The notes under the pieces: generated by a model
What the model saw: the letters and a program-made list of their open reading frames with translations, nothing else
What the model was told of the DNA's origin: nothing
Databases searched by the model: none
Assembly: GCF_947495205.1 (NCBI RefSeq)
Contig: NZ_CANLXV010000008.1
Location: forward strand, 1-64,000
Direction of reading: 5' to 3'
Source of the DNA: an uncultured Polaribacter sp.
GTDB taxonomy: Bacteria; Bacteroidota; Bacteroidia; Flavobacteriales; Flavobacteriaceae
Length of the DNA stretch: 64,000 nucleotides
In this document: positions 34,601-43,962 of the stretch, piece after piece
Layout of the letters: every line of letters begins with the position of its first letter
Position numbering within the stretch: position 1 is the stretch's first letter
Translations under genes and position numbers: made by a program

Positions 34601-35240
34601 AGGTTTTTTATTTGATTTTGACGGCGTTGTAGTCCATAGCTTTAAAAGCCATGGTAATGCTTGGAGCAGTGCTTTTAAAGAATTATTTCATCAAGAAATT
34701 GCACCTTTTCCTAAAAGTCATGCAGGTAAATCACCCATGCTAATTGCAGAATATTATTGCAGTGTTATTGGCGAAGAAAAACGTGCAGAAGAATTGTTTT
34801 TATTAAAAGACATTCATCTAGATACGCATTTTACAATACCAGATTTGTTACCTGGTGTTAGAGAATTTACAGATTTTTTAACGGCCAAAAATATACCTTA
34901 TGGCATTGCAAGCAACGCCACAAGAGGTTTTCTAAAAAATAGCATTAAACACTTATACTTGAACTTCAAAAATTATTTTGGAGTTCAAGATTATGACAAG
35001 CCAAAACCAGCACCAGAAGCCTACATAAAACTAGCAAAACATTTAGGCTTTACTAAAACCGATTTTAAAGACATTTGGGTTTTTGAAGACAGTTTAACAG
35101 GCACAAAAGCAGCTAAATTAGCAGGAATGGTGCCTATTGGAATTACAACTCAATACACAGAAGCCGAATTAAAAGATGGCGGAAGTGCATTGGTTTTTCC
35201 AACTTTATTAGAAGCTTATCAATATTTACAAAATAATTAA
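34578..35240 (+). CDS. HAD-superfamily phosphatase/mutase (beta-phosphoglucomutase-like)
   Basis: A 220-residue HAD hydrolase of subfamily IA. Motif I is FDFDGVVVHS, motif II is IASNAT, motif III Lys is in YDKPKPAPEAY, and motif IV is WVFEDSLTGTKAA. A helical cap lies between motifs I and II. It could dephosphorylate a sugar or polyol phosphate, or act as a mutase. Because it overlaps the end of the oxidase gene, it may supply or remove the substrate of that enzyme (inference). Confidence 0.85.
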   Translation: MQKKLLPKGFLFDFDGVVVHSFKSHGNAWSSAFKELFHQEIAPFPKSHAGKSPMLIAEYYCSVIGEEKRAEELFLLKDIHLDTHFTIPDLLPGVREFTDFLTAKNIPYGIASNATRGFLKNSIKHLYLNFKNYFGVQDYDKPKPAPEAYIKLAKHLGFTKTDFKDIWVFEDSLTGTKAAKLAGMVPIGITTQYTEAELKDGGSALVFPTLLEAYQYLQNN

Positions 35241-35257
35241 ATGGGCGTTCCCTTTCA

Positions 35258-35334
35258 GGTCAGGCTTTCGCTACTCACTTTTTTTGCTGAAAAAGCAAAA
35301 AAGAGTTCAAACAAGCCGCTCAATCCTTAACGCG
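35258..35334 (-). repeat. Dispersed intergenic hairpin repeat, copy C
   Basis: The minus strand reads GTTAAGGATTGAGCGGCT, TGTTTGAACTC, inner stem TTTTTTGCT/AGCAAAAAA, and GTGAGTAGCGAAAGCCTGACC in parts. It lies between convergent genes, ahead of the gldA terminator. It keeps an outer GGCTT/AAGCC pairing as well. Confidence 0.85.
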
Positions 35335-35382
35335 TATAGAGTACTTCAAAAGGAAGTTATTTAAATCCACTTTTTTGATATA

Positions 35383-35418
35383 AAAAACCTCACAGTTTCC
35401 AAAATCTGTGAGGTTTTT
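35383..35418. terminator. Bidirectional terminator between HAD gene and gldA
   Basis: A perfect 13-bp stem AAAAACCTCACAG/CTGTGAGGTTTTT with a 10-nt loop and T-runs on both strands. Confidence 0.85.
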
Positions 35419-35438
35419 AATTTTTAAAATCCAACAAC

Positions 35439-36335
35439 TTAATTTGATGTCAACTCTGTAAACAAACTTTCTAAAGTTTTGTTTTCAGAACTTAATTCTA
35501 GCACCTTAAAACCATTTTCTTGAGCAAAATCAAAAATTTTAGCACGCATATCTTCTTCAGAATTAAAAGTAAGTTGCCAAGTATTTGTATTTATTTTTTT
35601 TGATATGACTAAATGGTCTAATTTTTCAACCTGAGACGCATCAACTTCAATATTAAAAATAACCTTAATAATTTGTTGCGTATTATTTTGTAATTCAGCC
35701 AAAGGTTTATCAATAATTAATTCGCCTTTTTTTATAATAATGACACGATCGCAAACAGCTTCTACTTCTTGCATAATGTGTGTAGAAAAAAGTACAGTTT
35801 TATCTTTACCCAATGCTTTAATTAAAGTTCTAATTTCTACCAACTGATTAGGATCTAAACCTGTAGTAGGTTCATCTAAAATTAAAACTTTAGGATTATG
35901 TAAAATTGCAGCAGCCAAACCAACTCTTTGCTGGTATCCTTTAGAAAGCTGATGTATTTTTTTGTGCGCTTCTAAAGTTAAACCTACTTTTTCTATGCAA
36001 TTTTCTATTTCCTTTTTATCAACTTTAAAAATACTTGCTTGAAATTGTAAATATTCGCGCACATACATATCTTTATATAAAGGATTATGCTCTGGTAAAT
36101 ATCCAATATTTTTTTGTGCGGCTAAAGGATTTTGTAAAACATTAATATCATCAACCAAAACTTCTCCAGAATTGGGTTTTATAAAACCTGTTAAAATCTT
36201 CATCATTGTAGATTTTCCAGCACCATTTGGCCCTAAAAAACCAATAATCTGTCCTTTATCTGCTACAAAAGAAACTTCATTTAATGCTTTCTGTGTTTTA
36301 TAAAATTTAGATACTGAAGTTACGTTTATAGACAT
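35439..36335 (-). CDS. gldA: Gliding motility ABC transporter ATP-binding protein GldA
   Basis: A 298-residue ABC ATPase. Walker A is GPNGAGKST (residues 35-43), the signature is LSKGYQQRVGLAAAI, Walker B is KVLILDEPTTGLDP, and the switch His is in LFSTHIMQEVE. The C-terminal part after residue 215 is the extra domain seen in this export-type group. In Flavobacterium johnsoniae GldA works with GldF and GldG in gliding; these are not adjacent here, which is also normal. A generic export ATPase cannot be excluded. Confidence 0.85.
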   Translation of the reverse strand: MSINVTSVSKFYKTQKALNEVSFVADKGQIIGFLGPNGAGKSTMMKILTGFIKPNSGEVLVDDINVLQNPLAAQKNIGYLPEHNPLYKDMYVREYLQFQASIFKVDKKEIENCIEKVGLTLEAHKKIHQLSKGYQQRVGLAAAILHNPKVLILDEPTTGLDPNQLVEIRTLIKALGKDKTVLFSTHIMQEVEAVCDRVIIIKKGELIIDKPLAELQNNTQQIIKVIFNIEVDASQVEKLDHLVISKKINTNTWQLTFNSEEDMRAKIFDFAQENGFKVLELSSENKTLESLFTELTSN

Positions 36336-36422
36336 GTATTTTGTATGCTAGGTTAATAAGATTGCAATAAGAATTGCTAAATTAAACAACGAAATTAAAC
36401 TGAATTTAGTTTTTAAACAACA

Positions 36423-37175
36423 CTAAATTTCTCTAATTTTTCTAATATTTTTCATTCTTGCCCAAGCCAATCTATGGCGTTGTTTGTAAAACCAAAGTGT
36501 ACCTAAATCTAATAAAAAATAAAAAAAACTTATACCACTTGGTGGATTATGACTTGGCAAAAAATCGAAAATTCCCCAAGCTGTTGCAGGCCATTTCCAA
36601 CATAAATAATACGTACCTACAATTTCTAAATAAGCAACGGTAATGTACATGGTTAAATAAAACAAACGCTCTCTTGGTTTTTTTCTTAAAATTAGCAATG
36701 TTGCAGCTGTCATTACAAAACCAAAGACATCATTTTTTAAAACAAGAAATACGGTTGCATAAATTATAATAAAAACCGTAAAAAAACCTTCTATTTTAAC
36801 TTTATGTTTCAGAATACTAGCTGCTTTAGAAAAATACAAAACTGCCATGTATACTAAGGCGTGACCTGGTGGCACATAATGTGGTACATTTCCTAATCTA
36901 TAGGTATACATTCCCATAACAATAGAGAATAAATATTCGCCAATAATAGCTATAATTACTGCGATAATCATTTGTTCTTTGTTTCTTTTATTCACTTGAA
37001 AAAAAACAATAACAAACACTACAAGCATTACTGCATTTGCATAATGTTGCGCATTTTCTGTGATGGCTACAAAATAATAGCTATCTAAAAACAAACCCGT
37101 TACCAAAAAAAAGAAAATTAACCCTAAGCTTTTTAGAAATGCGTATACAGGCGATTTTGTTGCTAATAAACTCAT
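36423..37175 (-). CDS. Multipass membrane protein, paralogue of the gene at 4368-5129
   Basis: About 250 residues from the Met at 37175 (MSLLATKSPVYAFL). An earlier in-frame Met at 37226 would start inside the terminator of the upstream gene and is rejected. It has about seven hydrophobic helices and shares with the 4.4-kb protein GEYLFS, MYTYRLGNVPHYVPPGHA, NDVFGFVMT, CWKWP, PSHNPPSGISFFYFLLD and QRHRLAW. Around half the residues look identical. Function is unknown. It is the last gene before gldA on this strand. Confidence 0.75.
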   Translation of the reverse strand: MSLLATKSPVYAFLKSLGLIFFFLVTGLFLDSYYFVAITENAQHYANAVMLVVFVIVFFQVNKRNKEQMIIAVIIAIIGEYLFSIVMGMYTYRLGNVPHYVPPGHALVYMAVLYFSKAASILKHKVKIEGFFTVFIIIYATVFLVLKNDVFGFVMTAATLLILRKKPRERLFYLTMYITVAYLEIVGTYYLCWKWPATAWGIFDFLPSHNPPSGISFFYFLLDLGTLWFYKQRHRLAWARMKNIRKIREI

Positions 37176-37198
37176 GTTGCGAAAATAATAAACAAAAT

Positions 37199-37230
37199 AA
37201 AAATGGCTCCATAATTTTGGAGCCATTTTT
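37199..37230. terminator. Terminator after the outer membrane receptor gene
   Basis: A perfect 12-bp stem AAAAATGGCTCC/GGAGCCATTTTT with an 8-nt loop, followed by a T-rich run on the minus strand. It ends the receptor/GLPGLI operon. Confidence 0.85.
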
Positions 37231-37252
37231 AAAAGTTATGCAATTCTAAATT

Positions 37253-40003
37253 TTATAATTGATAACGAATTCTAAAACTTACAAATCTTGGCAAAATAAA
37301 ACGCTCATTAATCGATGTAGAAATAATACCTTGATTAATGCTTGCTTCTGAACCTGTTGCTAAAAGGTTATTAGCAACAATTTCGTATTCAAACTTGGCA
37401 TCTCTATCTTTTCTATACGCTAATTTTGCATTCCAAATACTAAAGGTATTGGCACTTTCTCCGTCTACTAATTGGTCTGTAAAAGAAAAATTAGAAGTTA
37501 AGGTTACAGAATTCCAGATGTAAGCATCAAAATTTATAGAAGGCGTGTGATTTACTGTTTTTACAACAGCATTTCTAGCACTGTTATTTTGATCTAAGAA
37601 AGAAACAGTATATCTTAAAGTTACATTTGGTGCTTTGGTAAAATTGGTACCAACTCTTGCTCCTAAAACCCTACTTATATTCTCATTTGTATTGGCTACG
37701 CTATTTAAAAATTGAAAAGTTTTAGAATAATTAAACCTACCTGTTAAAGAAGTTTGAATTTTACCAAACCTTTTACCTGCGTTTAAAAAAGCAGTTGCAC
37801 TTTCATTATCTAAAGGTGAATTTAAAAAAGTAGCACTAGAAACAACACTACCTGGTGTAAAAATTGTATTTCTATTTACTTGATCTGCTGTTTTACTGTA
37901 AGCCAACCTTCCTACAACATTGGTATTATTAAACAAATTAAAACTTCTGTAAAACAAGCTAAAATTGTGTGTATTAGAATTTAACAAAGAGGCGTTACCT
38001 GCTTGAAAAGAATCATAATTACCAGCCACAACACCTCTTGCAATTTGGTTTACGTCTGTAAAATTAACTTGTTTTCTATAATTAAAGGTTAAGCTCTCAC
38101 TTTTTTTAAACTGAGCAACCATTTCAAATTCTGGCAATAATTCAGTAAAAGTATCTTTAAAAAATTCTGTACCATATTGCGTGTTATTAACATTGTACGC
38201 ATGTGCTGTAACGCCTGGAGTAAAAGTAAAAATTCCTGCTTTTAATCGATATCTTGCACCAACGTATAAATCTGTAAAATTATATTGCGTATCGTTGGTA
38301 ATTTGCTCATCTTCTATTCCGTCTATTTCTGGATCTGGATTAAACTGTGTTCCGTTATCTAAAATCTGAAAAAAGCGCGAATTAAAATTTTGACTGCTTG
38401 CAATAGTACCTGCTACAAAATTTAAATTACTCTTACCGTTTAAAATATAATAGTAATCTAATCTCGCATCTAATTGATTTGTTTTTACCTTTCTATCTTG
38501 TTCTAAAGTGTAAAATAAATTGGTTCTATCCAATCCTAAATCTTCTGCAGCATCATCAAAACCATCATTATCTGCAAAATCATTATTATTAGGATCATTT
38601 TCTAAAGACGCAATATAAAAAGGGTCTTCATCTTGCAAAACATGCGTAACTTCTAAAGCAAAAATGTTTTTTTCATTTGCTGTATAAAAATAACTCAAAT
38701 CTTGATTTATAGTGTAAGGTGTTGCATTTTGCGTTTCTGTAATATCACTTAAAACCCTTGAAGAAATATTTTCTACTCTAGATTCATTAGAAAAACGCCC
38801 AGAAATGTTATAATTCAACTGATTATTTACATCTTTTTTATAAATGGCACCAAAACGAAACAAACCTGTATTACTATTTTGGTCTGTAGTATTGTCTCTA
38901 AACTCATCTGGAATTGCAGGATCTATATAATCAATATCTATAATATTTCTTTGTCCGTTGCTATTTCCAGACCAAATTAAAAAACCTGTTAGATCTAATT
39001 TTGTGTTGGGAGAATAACTAAAGTTTACGGCAGATAGTTTAGTTTCTATTCTGTTTGCATTTCTTGCACCTGCATTTAAAAACCCAATACCCACATCTGG
39101 CAAACTAATATTTGTACCATTAGAAGGACTTTCGCTTCTAAAACCACCGCCAAAACTTCTCACATCTCTCCTGCTTAATACAACATCTCCTAAATTATTT
39201 AAATCTCCAATAACATTAATGGTATATTTAGGCGAATAATAAAATAATTTAGGTTGCAACAAATACAAACCTGTGTCTTGAGAGTTTCCACCTCCAACAG
39301 AAATATCTCCAAACCAAAAATTCTTTTTTCCTTCTTTTAGTTTAATATTAATAGCAACTCTATCTTGGTTATTTTGTACACCACTTAATTGACTAACGCT
39401 GGAGTAATTTCTTAATACTTGTATTTTATCTACGGCGTTAGAAGGTATGTTTTTAGAAGCCAATCTAGTATCTCCACTAAAAAACTCTTTACCATCTACC
39501 ATTATTTTTTCTACACGCTTGCCTTCTACTTCTATTTGTCCTTGGTCGTTTATTTCTACTCCAGGTAGTTTTTCTAAAACATCTTCTAGTTTTCGTTCAG
39601 AACCATTTTTAAAAGAATCTGCATTGTATACAATAGTATCTCCTTTTATAGTTACTGGCATTTTAGAGACTATAGTAATTTCGTCTAAAGAATTGTCTTC
39701 TTTTAAGGTTATGTTTTTTACAATAGCTGCTTCTTTGGTAAGCAGCTCAAAATCTGCAGGCTTAAAACCTATATAACTAATTTTAATATTGTAAGTACCA
39801 TTTTTTGCCAAATCTAATTTGTATCTACCTTGTGCATCTGTAAAGCCGTAAGACGCCATTTTTTTTGTAATTTTATCTATGGCCAAAACATTTGCCATTT
39901 CTAAAGGTGCACCAATACTATCTTTTACAACACCTGTTAGTTTTACTTGAGCATTAGCAAATAGCGTAATCATAAAAAGGGTTAGTAGTAATATTTTTTT
40001 CAT
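37253..40003 (-). CDS. TonB-dependent-receptor-like outer membrane beta-barrel protein
   Basis: A 916-residue outer membrane protein. It has a signal peptide (about residues 1-18), a carboxypeptidase-regulatory-like domain (about 20-100; LTGVVKDSIGAPLEMANVLAIDK, then YKLDLAKNGTYNIKISYIGF), a plug-like domain (VTIKGDTIVYNADSFKNG, LEDVLEKLPGVEI, VDGKEFFSGD) and a long barrel of the OMP_b-brl_3 type. No TonB box is obvious. It is 34 bp downstream of a GLPGLI gene and is probably the last gene of the operon that starts at 42241. The substrate is unknown. Confidence 0.85.
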   Translation of the reverse strand: MKKILLLTLFMITLFANAQVKLTGVVKDSIGAPLEMANVLAIDKITKKMASYGFTDAQGRYKLDLAKNGTYNIKISYIGFKPADFELLTKEAAIVKNITLKEDNSLDEITIVSKMPVTIKGDTIVYNADSFKNGSERKLEDVLEKLPGVEINDQGQIEVEGKRVEKIMVDGKEFFSGDTRLASKNIPSNAVDKIQVLRNYSSVSQLSGVQNNQDRVAINIKLKEGKKNFWFGDISVGGGNSQDTGLYLLQPKLFYYSPKYTINVIGDLNNLGDVVLSRRDVRSFGGGFRSESPSNGTNISLPDVGIGFLNAGARNANRIETKLSAVNFSYSPNTKLDLTGFLIWSGNSNGQRNIIDIDYIDPAIPDEFRDNTTDQNSNTGLFRFGAIYKKDVNNQLNYNISGRFSNESRVENISSRVLSDITETQNATPYTINQDLSYFYTANEKNIFALEVTHVLQDEDPFYIASLENDPNNNDFADNDGFDDAAEDLGLDRTNLFYTLEQDRKVKTNQLDARLDYYYILNGKSNLNFVAGTIASSQNFNSRFFQILDNGTQFNPDPEIDGIEDEQITNDTQYNFTDLYVGARYRLKAGIFTFTPGVTAHAYNVNNTQYGTEFFKDTFTELLPEFEMVAQFKKSESLTFNYRKQVNFTDVNQIARGVVAGNYDSFQAGNASLLNSNTHNFSLFYRSFNLFNNTNVVGRLAYSKTADQVNRNTIFTPGSVVSSATFLNSPLDNESATAFLNAGKRFGKIQTSLTGRFNYSKTFQFLNSVANTNENISRVLGARVGTNFTKAPNVTLRYTVSFLDQNNSARNAVVKTVNHTPSINFDAYIWNSVTLTSNFSFTDQLVDGESANTFSIWNAKLAYRKDRDAKFEYEIVANNLLATGSEASINQGIISTSINERFILPRFVSFRIRYQL

Positions 40004-40037
40004 TTATTTAGGTATAAAGTTTGATTTGTTTTTTAGT

Positions 40038-40904
40038 TTAGTTTCTTCTTCCTCCTCTGTTTCTGCCTCTAAAACGTGCTCTCATTTCTTCCATTTTTTT
40101 GGTAATGGTTTCTGTATAATCTTTTCTTGTAATAGCTTCTCCTTTAGTTGGCTGTTCAATTTTTATTTTATCTGCTGGGTTCAGCACTATTTCTGTACAT
40201 AAAATTGTTGTTCTACCTTGGTTTACTTCTAAAATTAAACCTGGTAAACCCCAATATTCTCCTGGTCCGTTACTAACTGGTATTTGTGGTGTGTACCAAG
40301 CTGTAACTTCAATTTTTGCAGGCATTTCTATGTCTTCTGTAACTTTTACTGTGTTTGTAGAATCTTTTTTTGCTTCGTCTTTCTTTTTATCATCGTCTCT
40401 ATTTCTACGTCTCATATTTGTCCAATCTAAAGGATCTACATCTTTGGTTAATGTTGCTTTATAACAAATGTAATTTCCTATTTTTTTAGTTTCGCTACCC
40501 AATTCCCATTGTGGCATTTCCATGTTATCAGAAATTAAAAACTTTTTACCAAAAAACTCAGTAGATTCTAAAGCTACCATATCTTTTGTGTTTTTATATT
40601 TTGTTCCACCACCAGTCATTCCTCCCCAGCCTCTTCTACTTTCAGCACCAGGAGCCGCCAATTTTTCGTCTTCTTTGTAAACAGATGCTGTTTTATTGAA
40701 AGTTAAAATATAAGTTTTCTCTAAAAAAGATTTCATTCTTGCCGCAATTTCCTTTTTTCTGGCTTCAGACATTTGTCCGTTTCTAGAAAAACGACTCATA
40801 TCTACAGTTGATTTAGACATATAGGTTGCTTTTCCTTGAAAATCTTTTTGAGCAAAAGTTGTTATGGTAATTAGTGTTAAGGCTAATGTTACGAATGATT
40901 TCAT
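40038..40904 (-). CDS. GLPGLI family protein (second copy)
   Basis: A 288-residue secreted protein with a signal peptide of about 18 residues. The family motif YWGLPGLILEVN is present. The start is ATYMSKSTVDMSRF, and the interior has KTYILTFNKTASVYKEDEKL and KIGNYICYKATL, both repeated in the neighbour at 41027. A basic C-terminus (RARFRGRNRGGRRN) is unusual. The fold is thought to be related to outer membrane lipoprotein carriers; function is unknown. It lies between the other GLPGLI gene and the receptor gene. Confidence 0.88.
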   Translation of the reverse strand: MKSFVTLALTLITITTFAQKDFQGKATYMSKSTVDMSRFSRNGQMSEARKKEIAARMKSFLEKTYILTFNKTASVYKEDEKLAAPGAESRRGWGGMTGGGTKYKNTKDMVALESTEFFGKKFLISDNMEMPQWELGSETKKIGNYICYKATLTKDVDPLDWTNMRRRNRDDDKKKDEAKKDSTNTVKVTEDIEMPAKIEVTAWYTPQIPVSNGPGEYWGLPGLILEVNQGRTTILCTEIVLNPADKIKIEQPTKGEAITRKDYTETITKKMEEMRARFRGRNRGGRRN

Positions 40905-41026
40905 ATGTTTTTTTTCTAATTTTAAGTCAAAACTAATGTTATTGATCTTTCATTAGACTTAAAAAAACCTTAAAAGTTTAATTAGAAATTTTTAAAACTT
41001 TAATTCTTATTTATCATAAATAAAAA

Positions 41027-41872
41027 TTAACCTGTAAACTTTATATTAACACCATTTCCTAAATCTAAACCATTTCTACCTTTCATCTTCTCTAGCATCT
41101 CTTCAGATTTTTGTTTTCTAATTTTATCAAACTTTTTTTGAGAAATTACTTTTCCTTTTTTTGGTTCTTGAATGGTGATTTTTTCTTTTGGGTTTAAAAT
41201 AATTTCTGTGCAAACAATTATTTTTTTACCATCATTTACTTCTAAAATTAAACCTGGCAAACCTTGGTAATTTGCTGGCCCGTTGGTTAAAGGGATTTCT
41301 GGAGTGTACCAAGCTGTTGTTACAATAGTTTCTTTGGTAATAGCCTCTTTTTGTTCTCCTTTTACCATACTAATTTTCTTTTTTTCTACCTCTTTAGAAT
41401 AGGTGGCTTTATAACAAGTATATTGCCCAATGTTTTTAGTTTCTGAAGATAATTCCCAATTGTGTTTTGGTAATTCATCTTTTATTAAAAATATCTTTCC
41501 TTGTATTTCTGTTTTGTTTGCAAAGGTGTTTTTTTGAATATTTTTAAAATAAATATCAGTATCGCCTCCACTTCCCAAAGAAAAAACTCTTAAACCCTTT
41601 CCTGTAATTGCAGCAGTTGGACTTTTTAATTTTACTTCTTGCTTGTAGGTAGATGTATTTTTATCGAAATTTAAAATATAGGTTTTCTGATTCATCTTTT
41701 GAAAACGTTGTCTAATTTCTTCTTGCATAGCAGCGTCCATTCCTGTGCTTTTATCGTCTTTAATTTTAAAAGTACTTTTCTGGCTTGTTTTGTAAATTGC
41801 TTTTCCTTGAAAATTTTGTGCATTTATAGATACTACCATCAACAATGCAAATGCGGTAATAATTGTTTTCAT
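41027..41872 (-). CDS. GLPGLI family protein (first copy)
   Basis: A 281-residue secreted protein with signal peptide MKTIITAFALLMVVSINAQ. It shows the family motif YQGLPGLILEVN, KTYILNFDKNTSTYKQEVKL and NIGQYTCYKATY. It is clearly paralogous to the next gene (40038), which suggests tandem duplication. It starts 12 bp after the small secreted protein gene at 41885. Confidence 0.88.
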   Translation of the reverse strand: MKTIITAFALLMVVSINAQNFQGKAIYKTSQKSTFKIKDDKSTGMDAAMQEEIRQRFQKMNQKTYILNFDKNTSTYKQEVKLKSPTAAITGKGLRVFSLGSGGDTDIYFKNIQKNTFANKTEIQGKIFLIKDELPKHNWELSSETKNIGQYTCYKATYSKEVEKKKISMVKGEQKEAITKETIVTTAWYTPEIPLTNGPANYQGLPGLILEVNDGKKIIVCTEIILNPKEKITIQEPKKGKVISQKKFDKIRKQKSEEMLEKMKGRNGLDLGNGVNIKFTG

Positions 41873-41884
41873 AATATAAAAGGT

Positions 41885-42241
41885 TTAGTAATTTTTAGAT
41901 ATTTTAATTAATGCTTTTATTATTTTTTTTGAGGTTTTTATTAAACTGTCTATGTCTTTTGTTTTTCCTCCAGTTGTCATAGTGCCTTTAAATTTATTTT
42001 TAGATGCTTTTAAATCTAGCTCGAAACTTAACTCTATTTTATCTTCTGGTTTATTGCTTTCAAAAATACTTTTAATGTCTTTCCATTTAATTTCTTCTAG
42101 TTCTTTAGTAGAACTTGCTATAAATTGTAGGGAAGTTATTTGAGAAACTTCATTTTTAGAATACGTTGCAGAACTTTTTTGTTCTTGTGCTTTTAAAACA
42201 AGACCGCTTAACAACAAAAATAAAATGTATATTTTTTTCAT
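41885..42241 (-). CDS. Small secreted protein at the head of the GLPGLI operon
   Basis: A 118-residue protein with signal peptide MKKIYILFLLLSGLVLKAQ, cleaved near residue 19. The mature part alternates charged and beta-prone segments (EEIKWKDIKSIFESNKPEDKIELSFELDLKASKNKFKG). No family is recognised. It starts immediately beside the divergent regulatory region with three GTTAAC sites and is followed 12 bp later by a GLPGLI gene. Confidence 0.7.
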   Translation of the reverse strand: MKKIYILFLLLSGLVLKAQEQKSSATYSKNEVSQITSLQFIASSTKELEEIKWKDIKSIFESNKPEDKIELSFELDLKASKNKFKGTMTTGGKTKDIDSLIKTSKKIIKALIKISKNY

Positions 42242-42299
42242 AATTTTAAGGTTTATTAATTGAACACTGCAAAGATGTAATTGTTAATTGATTTTTAAA

Positions 42300-42325
42300 G
42301 TTAACGAGTGTTAACTAGTGTTAAC
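42300..42325. promoter_or_regulatory. Three GTTAAC sites at exact 10-bp spacing, candidate response regulator box
   Basis: GTTAAC occurs at 42300-42305, 42310-42315 and 42320-42325 with 4-bp spacers, one turn of the helix apart. They lie between the divergent histidine kinase and GLPGLI operon starts, upstream of the -7 box at 42352. OmpR-family regulators bind such direct repeats; each GTTAAC is also its own inverse complement. Confidence 0.7.
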
Positions 42326-42351
42326 CAACTGATTTTATAATTTTTAGAAAC

Positions 42352-42359
42352 TATATTTG
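42352..42359 (+). promoter_or_regulatory. Histidine kinase promoter, -7 box
   Basis: TATATTTG matches TAnnTTTG exactly and ends only 4 bp before the ATG at 42364. A transcript would start at or within the first codons, so translation may be leaderless. The triple GTTAAC array sits just upstream. Confidence 0.6.
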
Positions 42360-42363
42360 TAAC

Positions 42364-43962
42364 ATGATTACTAAAAAACATCAATGGATTTTTTATTTAA
42401 TTGCAAGTACTATTGTAGCAACTATTGCCATACAATTTTATTGGAATTATAAAAATTACGAAGAAAATAAAAGGCAAGTAACCAACGAAATTCAGTTAAG
42501 TTTAGACAATGCTGTAGAAGAATATTATGCTACTTTGGCAAAAAGTAACTTTATAACCATTGTAGAAAATAAAACTGATAAACGTAAATATTTTAAGAAA
42601 GATTCTTTTAGTAAAATCTTAAAAAAGCTAAAAGAAAATAATTCTGAACAAGAAAAACCTAAAGTAACTATTAACAATATTAAAATTACTTCTAGTGATA
42701 AGCTATCTAAAGAACGGATAGATTCTATGATGAATGAAACCAAAAAATTTGTTACAGAATTTAATATAAAAAGAGATTCTTTAGCTGATGAAAAAGCAAA
42801 GCGAATACCAATAACCTCTAATTTTTTGGATGATAAAACCGGTTATAACCTAAAATCTGACGGCACAAAAACACCCGTAAAATATTTTAAAGGTAAAAAA
42901 GCTGCAGATAGTTTAAAATTAGTAACCAATTTAAAGCCTATTTTTATTTCTTTTTTAGATGAATCTATAGAATACAACGTAATTGATTCTTTAATAGAAA
43001 AACAATTAGAACAGAAAAAAATTAACCTTAAAACCAGTTTTCATCATTTTAAAAATGACACTCTTTTTTACCAAACAAAAGATTCTTTATTAGAGAAAAA
43101 TGTGTTTGCTGTCAATTCTAAATCTACTTATTTAAAAGATAACGAAGCGTTTAAACTTGTATATAACAATCCTAATTTTGAAATCTTAAAACGCAGCTTT
43201 TTCGGTATTTCTTTGTCTTTCTTATTAGCTGTAGCAGTTATTTGTAGTTTATTTTATTTGTTAATGGTTATTCGCGAACAAAAAGAATTGGCAACCATAA
43301 AAAACGATTTAATTAGTAATATTACCCACGAATTTAAAACGCCCATAGCCACAGTTTCCACAGCTATTGAAGCCATAGAAAATTTTAATGTTTTAGACGA
43401 CAAAGAAAAAACCAAAAAATACCTTTCTATGTCTGCTGTACAATTGAAAAAATTACATCAAATGGTAGAAAAATTATTAGAAACTGCCACTTTAGATAGC
43501 GAACAACTTATTTTAAAGAAAGAAAATGCAAATGTTGTAGAAATTATTGAAAAACAAGTACACAAACATCAACTACTTTCTGTAGAAAAAACAATTACAT
43601 TTTCTACCAACATAAAACCTATTTATATACAAGTAGATGTTTTTCATTTTGAAAACGCGGTTTCTAACTTAATTGATAATGCTGTAAAATACGGTGGAAA
43701 TAAAATAGAAATTAATATAAATTCCATTTTAAATACCACAGAAATTGCAGTGGCAGATAATGGAAAAGGCATCGATAAATTACAACAAGAAAAGATTTTT
43801 GATAAATTTTACAGAGTACCCAAAGGGAACACACACAATGTAAAAGGTTTTGGAATTGGCTTGTATTACTGTAAAAAAATTATTGAAAAACACATGGGTA
43901 CCTTAACTTTAACATCCACAAAAAACAATACTATTTTTAAAATCAGCTTGCCAAATGAATAA
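42364..43962 (+). CDS. Sensor histidine kinase
   Basis: A 532-residue membrane kinase. Transmembrane helix 1 is about residues 8-28 and helix 2 about 278-303, enclosing a 250-residue periplasmic sensor domain of no recognised family, rich in Lys and Asp. His322 in SNITHEFKTPIA is the phosphorylation site. The ATPase domain shows NLIDNAVKYGG (N box), VADNGKGIDK (G1) and KGFGIGLYYCKKI (G2). It overlaps the response regulator by 8 bp, so they form a two-component pair. The divergent secreted and GLPGLI genes are likely targets. Confidence 0.93.
   Translation: MITKKHQWIFYLIASTIVATIAIQFYWNYKNYEENKRQVTNEIQLSLDNAVEEYYATLAKSNFITIVENKTDKRKYFKKDSFSKILKKLKENNSEQEKPKVTINNIKITSSDKLSKERIDSMMNETKKFVTEFNIKRDSLADEKAKRIPITSNFLDDKTGYNLKSDGTKTPVKYFKGKKAADSLKLVTNLKPIFISFLDESIEYNVIDSLIEKQLEQKKINLKTSFHHFKNDTLFYQTKDSLLEKNVFAVNSKSTYLKDNEAFKLVYNNPNFEILKRSFFGISLSFLLAVAVICSLFYLLMVIREQKELATIKNDLISNITHEFKTPIATVSTAIEAIENFNVLDDKEKTKKYLSMSAVQLKKLHQMVEKLLETATLDSEQLILKKENANVVEIIEKQVHKHQLLSVEKTITFSTNIKPIYIQVDVFHFENAVSNLIDNAVKYGGNKIEININSILNTTEIAVADNGKGIDKLQQEKIFDKFYRVPKGNTHNVKGFGIGLYYCKKIIEKHMGTLTLTSTKNNTIFKISLPNE

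Noticed and set aside
36423..37226. Longer form of the 36.4-kb membrane protein
   Set aside because: Its first codons are inside a perfect terminator stem for the upstream gene; the Met at 37175 is preferred.
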